A DNA stretch of 64,000 nucleotides from Erythrobacter aurantius (GTDB lineage: Bacteria > Pseudomonadota > Alphaproteobacteria > Sphingomonadales > Sphingomonadaceae). Both the position numbers and the translations under genes were made by a program. The stretch lies in NCBI RefSeq assembly GCF_023823125.1, contig NZ_CP090949.1:930001-994000 (forward strand), written 5' to 3'. The notes under the pieces are model-generated. The model searched no databases, was not told the origin of the DNA, and saw only the letters and a list, made by a program, of their open reading frames with translations. Below, one piece after another: positions 45,165 to 54,058 of this stretch; the first letter of the stretch is position 1, and each line of letters opens with the position of its first letter.

Positions 45165-45832
45165 CCCGCTCCGGCAGCGAATTCGCGATAGGCCGCGTCC
45201 AGCCACATTTGAGGTTTGCCCCGCGCCTGATGCAGCAGCACCAGATAATCGGCCTGCGGCATTTCCACCGCGCCCATGGTTGCCAGATGATCGGTCATGA
45301 ACTGGCAGTCGAGCAGGGTGTAACCGGCCTTGTTCAGTATCGCCACGAGCCAACACAGCGCGACTTTGCTGGCGTCGGTCGAATGGCTGAACATGCTTTC
45401 ACCGCAGAACACCTGATCGAAGGCGACGCCATAGAGTCCGCCTACCAGCAGGCGTTTGCCCTGCGTTTCGATCCAGCATTCGATCGAATGGGCATGGCCG
45501 GCACGGTGCAGCGCCGAATAGCTGGCGACGATCCTTTCGCTGATCCAGCTTTCGGGATGGCCGGGACGCGGTGCGGCGCAGGCACGGATCACGTCCTCGA
45601 ACGCTTCATCCATCGTCACTTTGAACTTGTCGGCGCGCAGCACCTTGCGCAGCGATTTGGAGACATGCAGCCCGTCCAGCGGGATGATCGCCCTGTCGCG
45701 CGGTTCGACCCAGAAGATGTCCTGATCCTCGCGCGAATCCGCCATCGGAAAGATCCCGCTGCGATAGGCGAGCAGCAGGGTCTCAATCGGAATCGGAGAT
45801 CGCAGCGGCGAATGCATGACGTGCGCAGCCAT
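45113..45832 (-). CDS. aat: leucyl/phenylalanyl-tRNA--protein transferase
   Basis: 239 aa from ATG 45832, which has AGGG about nine bases upstream; ATG 45817 is the alternative. The family motifs are all present: LLAYRSGIFPMADS, IFWVEPRDRAIIPLDGLHVSKSLRK, GHAHSIECWIETQGKRLLVGGLYGVAFDQVFCGESMFS and LLDCQFMTDHLATMGA. It adds Leu or Phe to proteins with N-terminal Arg or Lys, marking them for ClpAP degradation (N-degron pathway). Convergent 52-base overlap with the DUF2155 gene. Confidence 0.95.
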   Translation of the reverse strand: MAAHVMHSPLRSPIPIETLLLAYRSGIFPMADSREDQDIFWVEPRDRAIIPLDGLHVSKSLRKVLRADKFKVTMDEAFEDVIRACAAPRPGHPESWISERIVASYSALHRAGHAHSIECWIETQGKRLLVGGLYGVAFDQVFCGESMFSHSTDASKVALCWLVAILNKAGYTLLDCQFMTDHLATMGAVEMPQADYLVLLHQARGKPQMWLDAAYREFAAGAGYSSPGNAIAQFLTQTS

Positions 45833-45954
45833 ACCAGCGCCCTGCGCCAAGGCTAGGCCGGATGCGACAGGCGGTGGCGTAAATTCGCTCGCGACAAGGT
45901 GGCACTTGCGTGTTGCGTATTGCGATGGGGCGCTATAAAGGGCGCGTTCCCTGC

Positions 45955-46030
45955 AGGGGTGTAGCTCAGTTGGTAGAGCATCGGTCTCCAAAACCGAGGG
46001 CCACGGGTTCGAATCCTGTCACCCCTGCCA
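45955..46030 (+). tRNA. tRNA-Trp (anticodon CCA)
   Basis: AGGGGTG (45955-45961) pairs with CACCCCT (46020-46026); D arm GCTC...GAGC, anticodon stem TCGGT/ACCGA with loop CTCCAAA (CCA at 45988-45990), T arm with GGTTCGAATCC, discriminator G46027 and an encoded CCA at 46028-46030. TATAAA at 45934-45939 is a likely -10 box. In many Sphingomonadales secE-nusG follows this tRNA; here an island scar follows instead, so the 3' end may be an integration site. Confidence 0.97.
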
Positions 46031-46089
46031 ACTCTTTATTGAAGCCCAAGAGACTGAAAATAAACGAGTTTCTCTTCGATTCAAAACCC

Positions 46090-46122
46090 CGTGGCACCCC
46101 GTCGTGGCACCCTGTCGTGGCC
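46090..46122. repeat. 13-bp tandem repeat just downstream of tRNA-Trp
   Basis: CGTGGCACCCCGT (46090-46102), CGTGGCACCCTGT (46103-46115) and a partial CGTGGCC (46116-46122) follow each other directly. It is 60 bases after the tRNA 3' end, where the arm-binding sites or integrase start of an element inserted at tRNA-Trp would lie. No integrase frame remains. Confidence 0.55.
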
Positions 46123-46439
46123 TTGATCACGCGACTATGAATCGGCCCGGCTGGATGGGCAAGACCGATCCCGCAAAAAGCTCCCAGGTATCCACGCGTC
46201 CTGCACAGGGTTGTCCCTGCCTCCCAATCATTCGCGCAAGCGCTCCCTTGGTATTGCGGCCCGGACCGTACGAGGTCACGGCAGGTCGGCGCTCAGCCTT
46301 TTTCGCCCGGTGAAGTCGGGAACCTCGAATGCGCCGCCCACTCCAGGGCAAGAGCTCCCGATCCCATTCCAAATAGTGATTGGACGAATGCCCGCGAAGT
46401 CAGGTCCCTTGGCCTTCGCATCTATTGCTGGATCCAACC

Positions 46440-46990
46440 TATCGGCGGGTGAGCCAGTAGGCGCGCCGCCCGCGGCCCTGTTGCTGGTCGCAGTTCCCGG
46501 CTGGGTCAGGCTTACGACCGCGACAAGCAAATCTTTCGCCTTGCAGGTCGGAAGCCTGCTGGCGATGGTCGGCTATGTGGTCTTCTGGATCGTGCAAGCC
46601 GACCAGACCGCTTTCCTGTTCGCCGCCATCGCCTGCATCGGGCTAGGCTCGTCCGCGCTCGCCGTGCTGTTCTGGTCGATGCTGCCCGACACGGTGGAAT
46701 ATGGAGAATGGAAAACCGGCAACCGGGCGGAGGCAAAGGTGTTCGGCTTCGCCACCTTCGCCCAGAAGGCCGCTGTCGGGATTAACGCCCTCTTGCTCGG
46801 GCTACTGCTCGATCTTTCCGGTTTCAGAGCCAATAGAGACCAAGCTCCCGATACCCTTTTCGCAATGGAGGCCATCATGGTCGGCATTCCTTTCCTCGGA
46901 GCTATGACGATCGCGCTGATAGCCCGCTCATACAGGCTGGATAAACGGCTCCATGACAACATTAGGCGCGAGCTCGCCGCGCATAAGTGA
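46440..46990 (+). pseudogene. 3' fragment of a GPH-family (MFS) sugar:cation symporter
   Basis: From about 46500 the frame reads as the C-terminal membrane half of a glycoside-pentoside-hexuronide symporter: QVGSLLAMVGYVVFWIVQ, then LFWSMLPDTVEYGEWKTGNRAEAKVFGF and QKAAVGINALLLGLLLDLSGF. The frame is open back to 46211, but residues before about 46440 bear no resemblance to a transporter and lack membrane segments, so roughly the first 300 codons of the gene are missing. The fragment starts in the scar region after tRNA-Trp, implying truncation by deletion or insertion. Confidence 0.75.
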
Positions 46991-47265
46991 TGCTGGGCAG
47001 CCTGTCAGTTTGGCTCATGATGTTAGGTCTTGAACGCGGCGTCTTCGCCTGCTTCTGCTTGAAGACTTTCACCGATGAAAAGCTCGCTCTTGGTCGGAGT
47101 TTAAGCTCTCCAGCGCAAAAGCAGCTGACCACCCAGACCCGAACATAAGCGCGGCCAATCGGTCATCCCAATAGCAGTCTGGCGGCTTTTGGCGGAACCA
47201 GTCGTTCAACTTAGCGGTCGCCAACGACCGGGTTTGGGTCGGAAACAGTTATCTAGTGAGCAGGC

Positions 47266-47295
47266 TGTAGATTTCCGTTGAGATTTGACCCGGGA
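47266..47295. repeat. IS21 terminal inverted repeat, istB side
   Basis: 30 bases beginning TGTAGATTTCC and ending in CCCGGGA; the exact reverse complement is at 49735-49764. Three further bases outside (GGC/GCC) also pair. A diverged second copy follows inside. Confidence 0.9.
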
Positions 47296-47328
47296 TTTTC
47301 ATCGAGAAGTGACCCGGGTTGTTGGTAG

Positions 47329-48135
47329 CTATGTCCGTTCGGACTTGGGTTTGGTCAAGGGTTGGACGTTCTCCTTTTTGGTTTTGCGCTGTGCGGCGGA
47401 TGCCTTGAACCGGAAGCTGTCGTTGCCGGTTTCGAGGATATGGCAGTGGTGGGTCAGCCGATCGAGCAGCGCGGTGGTCATCTTGGCATCGCCGAACACG
47501 CTGGCCCATTCGCTGAAGCTCAGATTGGTGGTGATGAGCACGCTGGTGCGCTCGTAGAGCTTCGAGAGCAGGTGGAACAGCAATGCCCCGCCTGACTGAC
47601 TGAACGGCAGATAGCCCAGTTCATCCAGGATGATCAGGTCAAGCCGCAGCAGGCGTTCGGCCAACTGGCCAGCCTTGTTCTGGGCCTTTTCCTGTTCGAG
47701 CGCATTGACCAGGTCGACCGTCGAGAAGAAGCGAACCTTCTTGCGATGATGCTCGACCGCCTGAACGCCGAGCGCAGTGGCAATGTGGGTTTTGCCCGTC
47801 CCGGGGCCGCCGACGGCGACGACGTTGTGCGCTCCATCGATAAAGTCGCAGCGATGCAGCTGGCGCACCATGGCCTCATTGATCTCGCTGGCAGCAAAAT
47901 CGAAGCCGGCCAGATCCTTGTAGGCGGGGAACCGCGCGGCCTTCATCTGATAGGCGATCGAACGCACCTCACGCTCGGCCATCTCGGCTTTGAGCAGTTG
48001 GGACAGGATCGGGACTGCAGTATCGAACGCAGGCGCCCCCTGCTCGATGAGATCGCTGGCCGCTTCGGCCATGCCATACATCTTGAGGCCGCGGAGCATC
48101 ACGACGACAGCCGCGCTGGCAGGGTCATGACGCAT
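47329..48135 (-). CDS. istB: IS21-family helper ATPase IstB
   Basis: 268 aa from ATG 48135, overlapping the end of istA by 11 bases. AAA+ ATPase features: [16 protein letters not shown] (Walker A), [15 protein letters not shown] (Walker B), and the sensor region [30 protein letters not shown]. IstB remodels target DNA and stimulates transposition by IstA. It ends in a basic tail. Intact. Confidence 0.95.
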   Translation of the reverse strand: MRHDPASAAVVVMLRGLKMYGMAEAASDLIEQGAPAFDTAVPILSQLLKAEMAEREVRSIAYQMKAARFPAYKDLAGFDFAASEINEAMVRQLHRCDFIDGAHNVVAVGGPGTGKTHIATALGVQAVEHHRKKVRFFSTVDLVNALEQEKAQNKAGQLAERLLRLDLIILDELGYLPFSQSGGALLFHLLSKLYERTSVLITTNLSFSEWASVFGDAKMTTALLDRLTHHCHILETGNDSFRFKASAAQRKTKKENVQPLTKPKSERT

Positions 48136-49660
48136 GGGCTGTCTCCTTGGCGCGCAGCGTATCATAGCGCGCCACATCGGCTCTGGGCTCGCTCGTCAGC
48201 GACAGCGCTTGCGGGGCGGCGATAGGATCGGGGACAGCGGGCTTTCCATCGACCAGGCGGTGCAGCAGGTTGAGAACGTGGGTCTTCGTGGCAACGCCTG
48301 CCTCAAGTGCCAGCTCGACCGCGCACAGGACCGCCTGCTCGTCGTGCTGGAGCACCAGCGCCAGGATCTCGGCCATTTCCTTGTCGCCGCCGGGGCGCTT
48401 CAACAGTTGCCCCTGTAACTGCCTGAAGGCATCGGGCATCTCGGTGAACGGGGCACCATTGCGCAGGGCACCGGGCTTGCGCTGGATCACCGCGAGATAA
48501 TGCCGCCAGTCATAGACCGTCTGCCCGCCGCTGCGGTGAGAGCGATCAATAATCCTCTCGTGTTCACACAGGATCTGCCCCTCGGCGGCGATCACGATCC
48601 GCGCGGGGTAAACCCGCAATGACACCGGCCGGTTCGCAAAGCTGGCTGGCACGCTGTAACGGTTGCGCTCAAAGTGCACGAGGCAGATCGGCGAGACCCG
48701 CTTGGTATGCTCGACGAAGCCGTCGAACAGCCCACCCAGTGGCATCAGGCTGGGCAGTTCCTCCGCATGCACCTGCGCGATGGTGCCCGGCAAAGTGCCA
48801 TGCGGGATCTCGGCCCATTGCGCGATGCATTGCTCCTCGAGCCAGGCATTGAGGGCATCAAGATCAGCGAAGGCTGGCATGCGCTGCCACAACCGGCGCC
48901 GGGCGTCCTGAACGTTCTTCTCGACCTGGCCCTTTTCCCAACCGGAAGCAGGATTACAGAACTCAGGCTCGAACAGATAATGGCTGGCCAGCGCTGCGAA
49001 CCGCGCATTGACCTGCCGCGCCTTGCCAGTGCCGACCTTGTCCACCGCGGTCTTCATGTTGTCGAAGATCCCGCGGTGTGGAACACCGCCCAGAACCCTG
49101 AACGCCTGTGTCAGCGCATCGAACAGCATCTCATGGGTCTGCAGCGGATAAGCCCTGACGATAAAAGCCTTGCTGTGCGCCAGCTTGGTGTGGGCCGCCT
49201 GCAGCTTCACACGCTCCCCAGCGATTATGGCCCAGTCCTCGCTCCAGTCGAACTGGAACGCCTCCCCCGGCGCAAACACCAGCGGCACGAAGGTCCCGCG
49301 CCCACTGGTCTGCTGTTCATATTGCCGCTGCGCCTTCCATGCCCGCGCAAAAGCGGCAACGCGCCCGTAGGAACCGTCAAATCCCAACGCCACCAGATCG
49401 GCGTGCAACTGCTTCACCGTGCGCCGCTGTTTGCGCGACTTGCCAGCCTCAATCCGCAGCCAATGCGACAGCTTCTCCGCAAACGGGTCCAGCTTGCTGG
49501 CACGCTCGGGAACCCGAAAATGCGGCTCCACCGCGCCGCTGCGCAGATACTTGCGGATCGTGTTCCGCGACAAGCCAGTGCGCCGCGCGATCTCCCGGAT
49601 CGGCATCCGATCTCGCAAATGCCAGCGACGGATTACACTCAGTAACGCCATGTCGATCAC
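48125..49660 (-). CDS. istA: IS21-family transposase IstA
   Basis: 511 aa from ATG 49660 (ATG 49651 is possible). An N-terminal helix-turn-helix ([22 protein letters not shown]) binds the IS ends; the integrase-like DDE core shows [12 protein letters not shown] (first Asp) and [11 protein letters not shown] (second Asp), with the catalytic Glu further on. C-terminal Mu-transposase-like beta barrel follows. Full length for the family. Confidence 0.95.
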   Translation of the reverse strand: MIDMALLSVIRRWHLRDRMPIREIARRTGLSRNTIRKYLRSGAVEPHFRVPERASKLDPFAEKLSHWLRIEAGKSRKQRRTVKQLHADLVALGFDGSYGRVAAFARAWKAQRQYEQQTSGRGTFVPLVFAPGEAFQFDWSEDWAIIAGERVKLQAAHTKLAHSKAFIVRAYPLQTHEMLFDALTQAFRVLGGVPHRGIFDNMKTAVDKVGTGKARQVNARFAALASHYLFEPEFCNPASGWEKGQVEKNVQDARRRLWQRMPAFADLDALNAWLEEQCIAQWAEIPHGTLPGTIAQVHAEELPSLMPLGGLFDGFVEHTKRVSPICLVHFERNRYSVPASFANRPVSLRVYPARIVIAAEGQILCEHERIIDRSHRSGGQTVYDWRHYLAVIQRKPGALRNGAPFTEMPDAFRQLQGQLLKRPGGDKEMAEILALVLQHDEQAVLCAVELALEAGVATKTHVLNLLHRLVDGKPAVPDPIAAPQALSLTSEPRADVARYDTLRAKETAHAS

Positions 49661-49734
49661 TCCTGTCTCCCTCGCTGCTCACAGCAAGGAACCGGTCAAA
49701 ACATGGGTCAAATCTCAATGAAAACTCACCGCAC

Positions 49735-49764
49735 TCCCGGGTCAAATCTCAACGGAAATCTACA
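49735..49764. repeat. IS21 terminal inverted repeat, istA side
   Basis: Exact reverse complement of 47266-47295. A second diverged copy (GGGTCAAATCTCAATG) lies just inside, at 49705-49720. Confidence 0.9.
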
Positions 49765-49926
49765 GCCCGACGCCTGTCTGTGGCCGCGCTGCGCGGTCTG
49801 GCGATCGACCACATCGAATATGGCTCGGAAATGCATGCCTCGGTCGCGGCGATGTTGAAAGAGATGCTCATGGGATTTGTCGGCGTTGGCGGGCAGGCTG
49901 GAGAGTCTCCCTCAACCATCGACTGA
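49765..49926 (+). pseudogene. 3' gene fragment cut by the IS21 element
   Basis: The frame that enters from the IS end reads ARRLSVAALRGLAIDHIEYG... to a TGA at 49926, 53 codons. It looks like the helical C-terminus of a TetR-type regulator, but the piece is too short to be sure. No start codon or upstream part remains; the IS lies at its 5' edge. It overlaps the convergent phosphatidylserine-decarboxylase-like gene by 15 bases. Confidence 0.5.
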
Positions 49927-50766
49927 TCGCCGCCGTCCTATAGCCTGACCCATCCTGACAACGCTGCCCGGGCGCAGCTTCTCCAGCCAATCGGCCCGCC
50001 CCGGTTCGAACAGCAGCACTACGGTCGATCCCAAGTGGAACTGCCCCATTTCGTCCCCGGCGGCGAAGTCCCATGCTTCCCCGGCAAAGTCCTCTCGCAC
50101 CACACTGCGCCCGTGACCGGTGAAGCGATGCGGCCAGACCGTGTCGATTCCGGCGACGATCATCGCGCCCACCATCACACTGGCGAAGCTGCCGGCGGGG
50201 CCATCGAACAGGCAGGCGAGGCGTTCGTTGCGGGCGAACAGCCGGTCGACTTGCTCCGTCGTCGTTCCGTTCACCGAGAACAGATCGCCCGGAATATAGG
50301 CGGTAGTGCGCAGGCGTCCGGGTGCAGGCAGGTGCACGCGGTGATAGTCGCGCGGCGATAGGTAGATCGTCATGAACTGCCCGCCTTCGAACCGCGCTGC
50401 CGTCTCCGCGCCGAGGCCAAGCAGCTCGGCGGCGCTGAAATCGCGCCCCTTGGCCTGAAAAATCCGCCCGCCGGTGATGGTGCCAACCTGGCTGATCGCA
50501 CCGTCTGCCGGACTGAGGATGAATTCCGACGCATCGGCCAGCGGCCGCGCACCGGGCCGCAGTTCGCGGGTGAAGAAGTCGTTGAAGCTGGCAAATTCCG
50601 AAAGCCCCCGAGCGGCCTCGGCCATGTCGACGCCATAGGTGGCGGAAAAGCGGCGGATCATCCAGTCCTTGAGCCATACCCGCTCGCTCGATGCGAGGGC
50701 TCCGGCCAGGCGCGACAGGGCATGTTGCGGGGCGAGATGCTGAAGCAGGACGAAGGGGGAGGTCAT
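49912..50766 (-). CDS. psd: phosphatidylserine decarboxylase-like protein (type I)
   Basis: 284 aa from ATG 50766. It resembles the long E. coli-type Psd: SFNDFFTRELRPGARPL, ILSPADGAISQVGTI, the AKGRDFS stretch, YLSPRDYHRVHLPAPG and MGQFHLGSTVVLLF. The LGST motif (Ser near 247) is where the proenzyme cleaves itself to make the pyruvoyl cofactor, and the Asp/His residues for self-cleavage are present. The usual reaction is decarboxylation of phosphatidylserine at the inner membrane. It is the last gene of a peptide/amino-acid operon, so it could decarboxylate another carboxy-amine product instead; that is inference. Confidence 0.85.
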   Translation of the reverse strand: MTSPFVLLQHLAPQHALSRLAGALASSERVWLKDWMIRRFSATYGVDMAEAARGLSEFASFNDFFTRELRPGARPLADASEFILSPADGAISQVGTITGGRIFQAKGRDFSAAELLGLGAETAARFEGGQFMTIYLSPRDYHRVHLPAPGRLRTTAYIPGDLFSVNGTTTEQVDRLFARNERLACLFDGPAGSFASVMVGAMIVAGIDTVWPHRFTGHGRSVVREDFAGEAWDFAAGDEMGQFHLGSTVVLLFEPGRADWLEKLRPGSVVRMGQAIGRRRSVDG

Positions 50767-50779
50767 GCTCGGATACCTG

Positions 50780-51892
50780 TCAGGCGCTGCGCCGGAAGCG
50801 GGCGGGGTCATAGTGCTGCGGGTCGAGCTCGGCGGGCTGGCGGAAGGTGCCCGGCGCGATCAGATGCGCGGCGAGGGCGACGACGCCGGCGGCAGACTGC
50901 ACGCCGAAGCCGCCCTGTCCGACCAGCCAGAAGAAGCCGGTTTCGTCCGGGTCGAAACCGATCACGGGCACGCGGTCGGGGCTGAAGGTTCTGAGGCCCG
51001 CCCAGGCGACGGGCTTCTTGCGCACTTCCCAGTCGATGTAATGCGCCATCCGCTCAGCCCCTTCGGCCAGCGTCATGTCGTCGGCGGCGGCGTCGTGGGC
51101 CTCGACATCGGTCTCGTCGGCCGGCGAAAGTATGAAGCGGCCTGCATCGGGCTTCACATAGAAGGTTTCGAGCGCATCGATCAGCATCGGCCAGTGGTTG
51201 CTGCCTTCAGGTGCCTCGATCAGGGCGGCGGTGCGCAGCTTGGGTTGCAGGCCGACTGGGGTGACGCCCGCTAGTTGCGCGAGCTGATCGCCCCAGGCCC
51301 CGGCGGCGTTGACGATCAGCGGGGTGGTGAGCGGGCCGTTGGTGGTCTCAAGCAGCCAACCGCTACCGCTGCGGGCGATCCGGGTGATCGCTGCCTTGCA
51401 CATCAGCGTGCCGCCCCGCGCGGCGAACTGGCGCAGATAGCCCTGGTGCAGGGCATCGACGTCGATATCCTGTCCGCTCTCGTCGATTGCCGCCGCGCAG
51501 AAGGCCTCGGGGCGCAGCAGGGGAAAACGCGCCTGCGCCTCGGCGCTGGTGACCGGCACCAGCGCGCCGCTGCTGTGGGCAACCTGATCTGCCAGCGCCG
51601 CCTCGCCTGCTTCGTCGGCAATCATCACCATGCCGCGCGGGGCCAGCACCGGATGGGGCCAGAACTGCGGGTCGAGCATGCCGAAGCGTTCGAGCGCCAG
51701 CGCGCTCAGCGGCTGCACGCGCGGGCCGCCATAGGTAAGGTGGAACATCGCCGCAGAACGCCCGGTCGAATGCATCCCGGGGCGCGCCTCGCGCTCCAGC
51801 AGCAGGACGCGGGCGGTGGACGCCAATTCTGCCGCGAGCGAGGCCCCGGCGATCCCGGCGCCGATAACCACGATGTCATGGGCGTTTGTCAT
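50780..51892 (-). CDS. FAD-dependent amino-acid/amine oxidoreductase (DAO family)
   Basis: 370 aa; ATG 51892 overlaps the stop of the SolA-like gene. The N-terminal Rossmann motif VVIGAGIAGASLAAELA with Glu at the end of the second strand (LLLERE) binds FAD; HSTGRSAAMFHLTYG and the C-terminal GFDPDETGFFWLVGQGGFGVQSAAG are typical of the DAO/glycine oxidase superfamily. These enzymes oxidise D- or N-substituted amino acids to keto acids or imines with release of hydrogen peroxide or transfer to an electron carrier. The substrate is not shown. Tenth of eleven coupled genes. Confidence 0.87.
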   Translation of the reverse strand: MTNAHDIVVIGAGIAGASLAAELASTARVLLLEREARPGMHSTGRSAAMFHLTYGGPRVQPLSALALERFGMLDPQFWPHPVLAPRGMVMIADEAGEAALADQVAHSSGALVPVTSAEAQARFPLLRPEAFCAAAIDESGQDIDVDALHQGYLRQFAARGGTLMCKAAITRIARSGSGWLLETTNGPLTTPLIVNAAGAWGDQLAQLAGVTPVGLQPKLRTAALIEAPEGSNHWPMLIDALETFYVKPDAGRFILSPADETDVEAHDAAADDMTLAEGAERMAHYIDWEVRKKPVAWAGLRTFSPDRVPVIGFDPDETGFFWLVGQGGFGVQSAAGVVALAAHLIAPGTFRQPAELDPQHYDPARFRRSA

Positions 51893-53085
51893 TTCTGGCT
51901 TTCCCTGTTGCGCCAGCCATCAGTGAGGGCGGGCCGGTCGATGGCGAATTCGGGGAGGGTGGGGCCGCCTGACTGCACCATGTCGGCCACCAGCTCCCCG
52001 ATCGCCGGTGCATGCTTGAACCCGTGGCCCGAACAGGCCGAGACCGCGATCACCCGGCGCGCGTCAGGCAGGCGGTCGATCACGAAATGCCCGTCTGGGC
52101 TTACGGAATAGCGGCAACCCGCCGAGCGCAGGCCGCGCATCGTGCCAGCCAGGCGCCCGGCCAGATGGGTGTCAATCAGAACGTCGCGCGATGCTGCATC
52201 ACAGCGGGCGGGCGTGTCTGCATTGCTGTCTTGCTTGCGCGACTGTTCCGTGGCGACCTTGATTTCTCGCGCCGCGCCGATTTGCGGGAAGCCGTAGAAA
52301 ATGTCGTCCGGCCCTTCGCCATGCAGCCAGAGATAGACCGGGCACCGGTCGCGGGCAAAGGCATCCGCCGTGCTCGGCTCCAGCCAGTGCAACTGCTGCG
52401 GAAAAAGCCGCACCGGAGCAAGGGCGCTCCCCAGCAGCTGTGGGAGCCACGGCCCGGCGGTCATCACCAGCGTGTGGGCGCTGTATACGGCGCGGTCGGT
52501 GCGCACCGTGATCCCGCCGCCGTCGTCGCTGAAGCCAGGGAAGGTCTCCCCCGTGTGCACCTGCGCTCCGTCGGCGGCAGCATCGGCCAGCAAGGCGCCA
52601 AGCGCGCTTTCGACATGGACGAAGCCGCCGCCGGGCTCGAAATAGCCGCGGGCGTCATCGGGCGGGGCAAAAGCGGGGAAGCGCTCGCGGATCGCGCGGC
52701 CATCGAGAAATTCGTGACGGATGCCGTGGCGCTGGGCGATCGCCGCAGTGCGATCGAAGAATCCGCCCATGCCGTGCAGTTCCCCGCCGCCCCTGCTTGT
52801 GTCGATAGTGAGAAACCCGCATTCTTCGAGGAGGCGCTCACCGATGCGGTTTTCCAGTTCGCGCCAGATCGCATGGCTGCGCTGAACAAGCGGGACATAG
52901 ACATCCCCCTCGCCCACTGCCAGCCGGGTCGCGCGGGTCTCGCCGTGCGTCGAACCATGCGCGTGGGGCGGGGTGTAGCAGTCGATCCCGAGCACGCGCA
53001 GTCCCGCGCGGGCGAGGGCGCGAAGGCAGGCGCTGCCCATCGCGCCCAGCCCGATCACGATCACGTCATGCGCGCGCACCGCCAT
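51889..53085 (-). CDS. solA: sarcosine oxidase/N-methyltryptophan oxidase-like flavoenzyme
   Basis: 398 aa; ATG 53085 is one base after the stop of the cyclodeaminase gene. FAD motif VIVIGLGAMGSACLRALARAG, the HGSTHGETRATRLA segment that lines the flavin, and near the end GCRYSVSPDGHFVID with Cys324, where monomeric sarcosine oxidase and SolA attach FAD covalently, then CSGHGFKHAPAIGE. The family oxidises N-methyl amino acids or L-pipecolate and L-proline-like amines. In this operon it could demethylate N-methyl residues. The symbol is by family only. Confidence 0.85.
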   Translation of the reverse strand: MAVRAHDVIVIGLGAMGSACLRALARAGLRVLGIDCYTPPHAHGSTHGETRATRLAVGEGDVYVPLVQRSHAIWRELENRIGERLLEECGFLTIDTSRGGGELHGMGGFFDRTAAIAQRHGIRHEFLDGRAIRERFPAFAPPDDARGYFEPGGGFVHVESALGALLADAAADGAQVHTGETFPGFSDDGGGITVRTDRAVYSAHTLVMTAGPWLPQLLGSALAPVRLFPQQLHWLEPSTADAFARDRCPVYLWLHGEGPDDIFYGFPQIGAAREIKVATEQSRKQDSNADTPARCDAASRDVLIDTHLAGRLAGTMRGLRSAGCRYSVSPDGHFVIDRLPDARRVIAVSACSGHGFKHAPAIGELVADMVQSGGPTLPEFAIDRPALTDGWRNRESQK

Positions 53086-53086
53086 G

Positions 53087-54058
53087 TCAGAAGTTGGCGA
53101 GTATGCCGACCCCCTCGGCCTCGGCGGCGCTGAGGATGTGGTCGCAGGCGATCAGATCCTCGGCCACCATGCCGAGCGACTTGAACAGGGTGATGTCATC
53201 GGCGCTCCGGCGGCCCTTGCAGGTTCCCGCGATCACACCGCCGACGCTGCCGAGAATGTGCTCTTGCGTGATCGCGCCAGCCTCCAGCGCCCGCCGCAGA
53301 TCGCCGCCGAGCGCCAGCGCGCTGTCGCGGAAGTCGACAAACACGCGCGAGCGGACGAGCGTTTCGTGGTCGATCTCGGAGGTGGTGGGAATGCTCGATC
53401 CCACCACGTTGACGTGCTGGCCCGCGCGCAGCCAGCGTCCTTCGAAATAGGGCTCCTTCGCGGCGGTGGTGAGGCACAGGATGTCGGCGGTGGCCGCCTC
53501 CTCGGGCGTGGCGACGGCCCGCACGCCTTCGCCGAGACTGGCCGCAAAGGCCTGTGCTCTGTGCAGATCGCGGCCCCAGACCAGCACCTCGCGGATTGGC
53601 CGCACCGCGCGGATCGCGGCGACATGGGTATGCGCCTGCTCCCCATAGCCGAAGATGCCGAGGCTCGCCGCATCGGGATTGGCGAGCGCATCGGTCGCCG
53701 CCGCCGAGGCGGCAGCGGTGCGGATCGCGGTGACCTCGCGCCCGTCGATCATCGCCATCAGGCGGCCATTGTCGGGATCGAATAGCAGGATGGGGCCCTG
53801 ATGCGATCCCAGTTCGGTGCCGAAATTGCCGGGAAAAACGGTCATCACCTTGATGCCGAGCCAGTCGGGATCGCTCACCACGCCGGGCATCATCGAGAGC
53901 AGGCCCTTGTCATTGGGCATCAGCATCGCCTGCCGGATCGGCTGGAGTGCGCGGCCTTCCGCCTCGGCCAGAAAGGCGCGGCGCATCAGCGCGATGCATT
54001 CGTCATAGGGCAGCAGCCGGTGGACCAGATCGGCCCCGATGATCCGGAATTCAGGCAT
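53087..54058 (-). CDS. ornithine cyclodeaminase/mu-crystallin family protein
   Basis: 323 aa; ATG 54058 overlaps the stop of the prolyl aminopeptidase gene by 8 bases. The NAD-binding core GIFGYGEQAHTHVAAIRAV and the conserved NVVGSSIPTTSEID segment identify the OCD/mu-crystallin family, which includes ornithine cyclodeaminase (ornithine to proline), alanine dehydrogenase and ketimine reductases for pyrroline/piperideine carboxylates. A ketimine reductase would fit well beside two amine oxidases that make cyclic imines. The substrate is not determined. Confidence 0.88.
   Translation of the reverse strand: MPEFRIIGADLVHRLLPYDECIALMRRAFLAEAEGRALQPIRQAMLMPNDKGLLSMMPGVVSDPDWLGIKVMTVFPGNFGTELGSHQGPILLFDPDNGRLMAMIDGREVTAIRTAAASAAATDALANPDAASLGIFGYGEQAHTHVAAIRAVRPIREVLVWGRDLHRAQAFAASLGEGVRAVATPEEAATADILCLTTAAKEPYFEGRWLRAGQHVNVVGSSIPTTSEIDHETLVRSRVFVDFRDSALALGGDLRRALEAGAITQEHILGSVGGVIAGTCKGRRSADDITLFKSLGMVAEDLIACDHILSAAEAEGVGILANF

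Larger units (their letters stand above)
47266..49764 (-). mobile_element. complete IS21-family insertion sequence
   Basis: About 2.5 kb with perfect 30-base inverted ends (47266-47295 and 49735-49764; both start TGTAGATTTCCG reading inward) and the istA-istB pair. Inside each end a second imperfect copy of the transposase-binding motif is seen (for example TGACCCGGG near 47310 and GGGTCAAATCTCAATG near 49706), typical of IS21. The flanks (left ...CAGGC, right GCCCG...) show no 4-8 base direct duplication, so the present sides were probably not joined by a simple insertion. Confidence 0.92.

Noticed and set aside
46211..46435. N-terminal part of the transporter-fragment frame as coding
   Set aside because: The residues are Arg/Pro/Ser-rich, lack membrane helices and do not resemble the GPH family; the open frame is chance.
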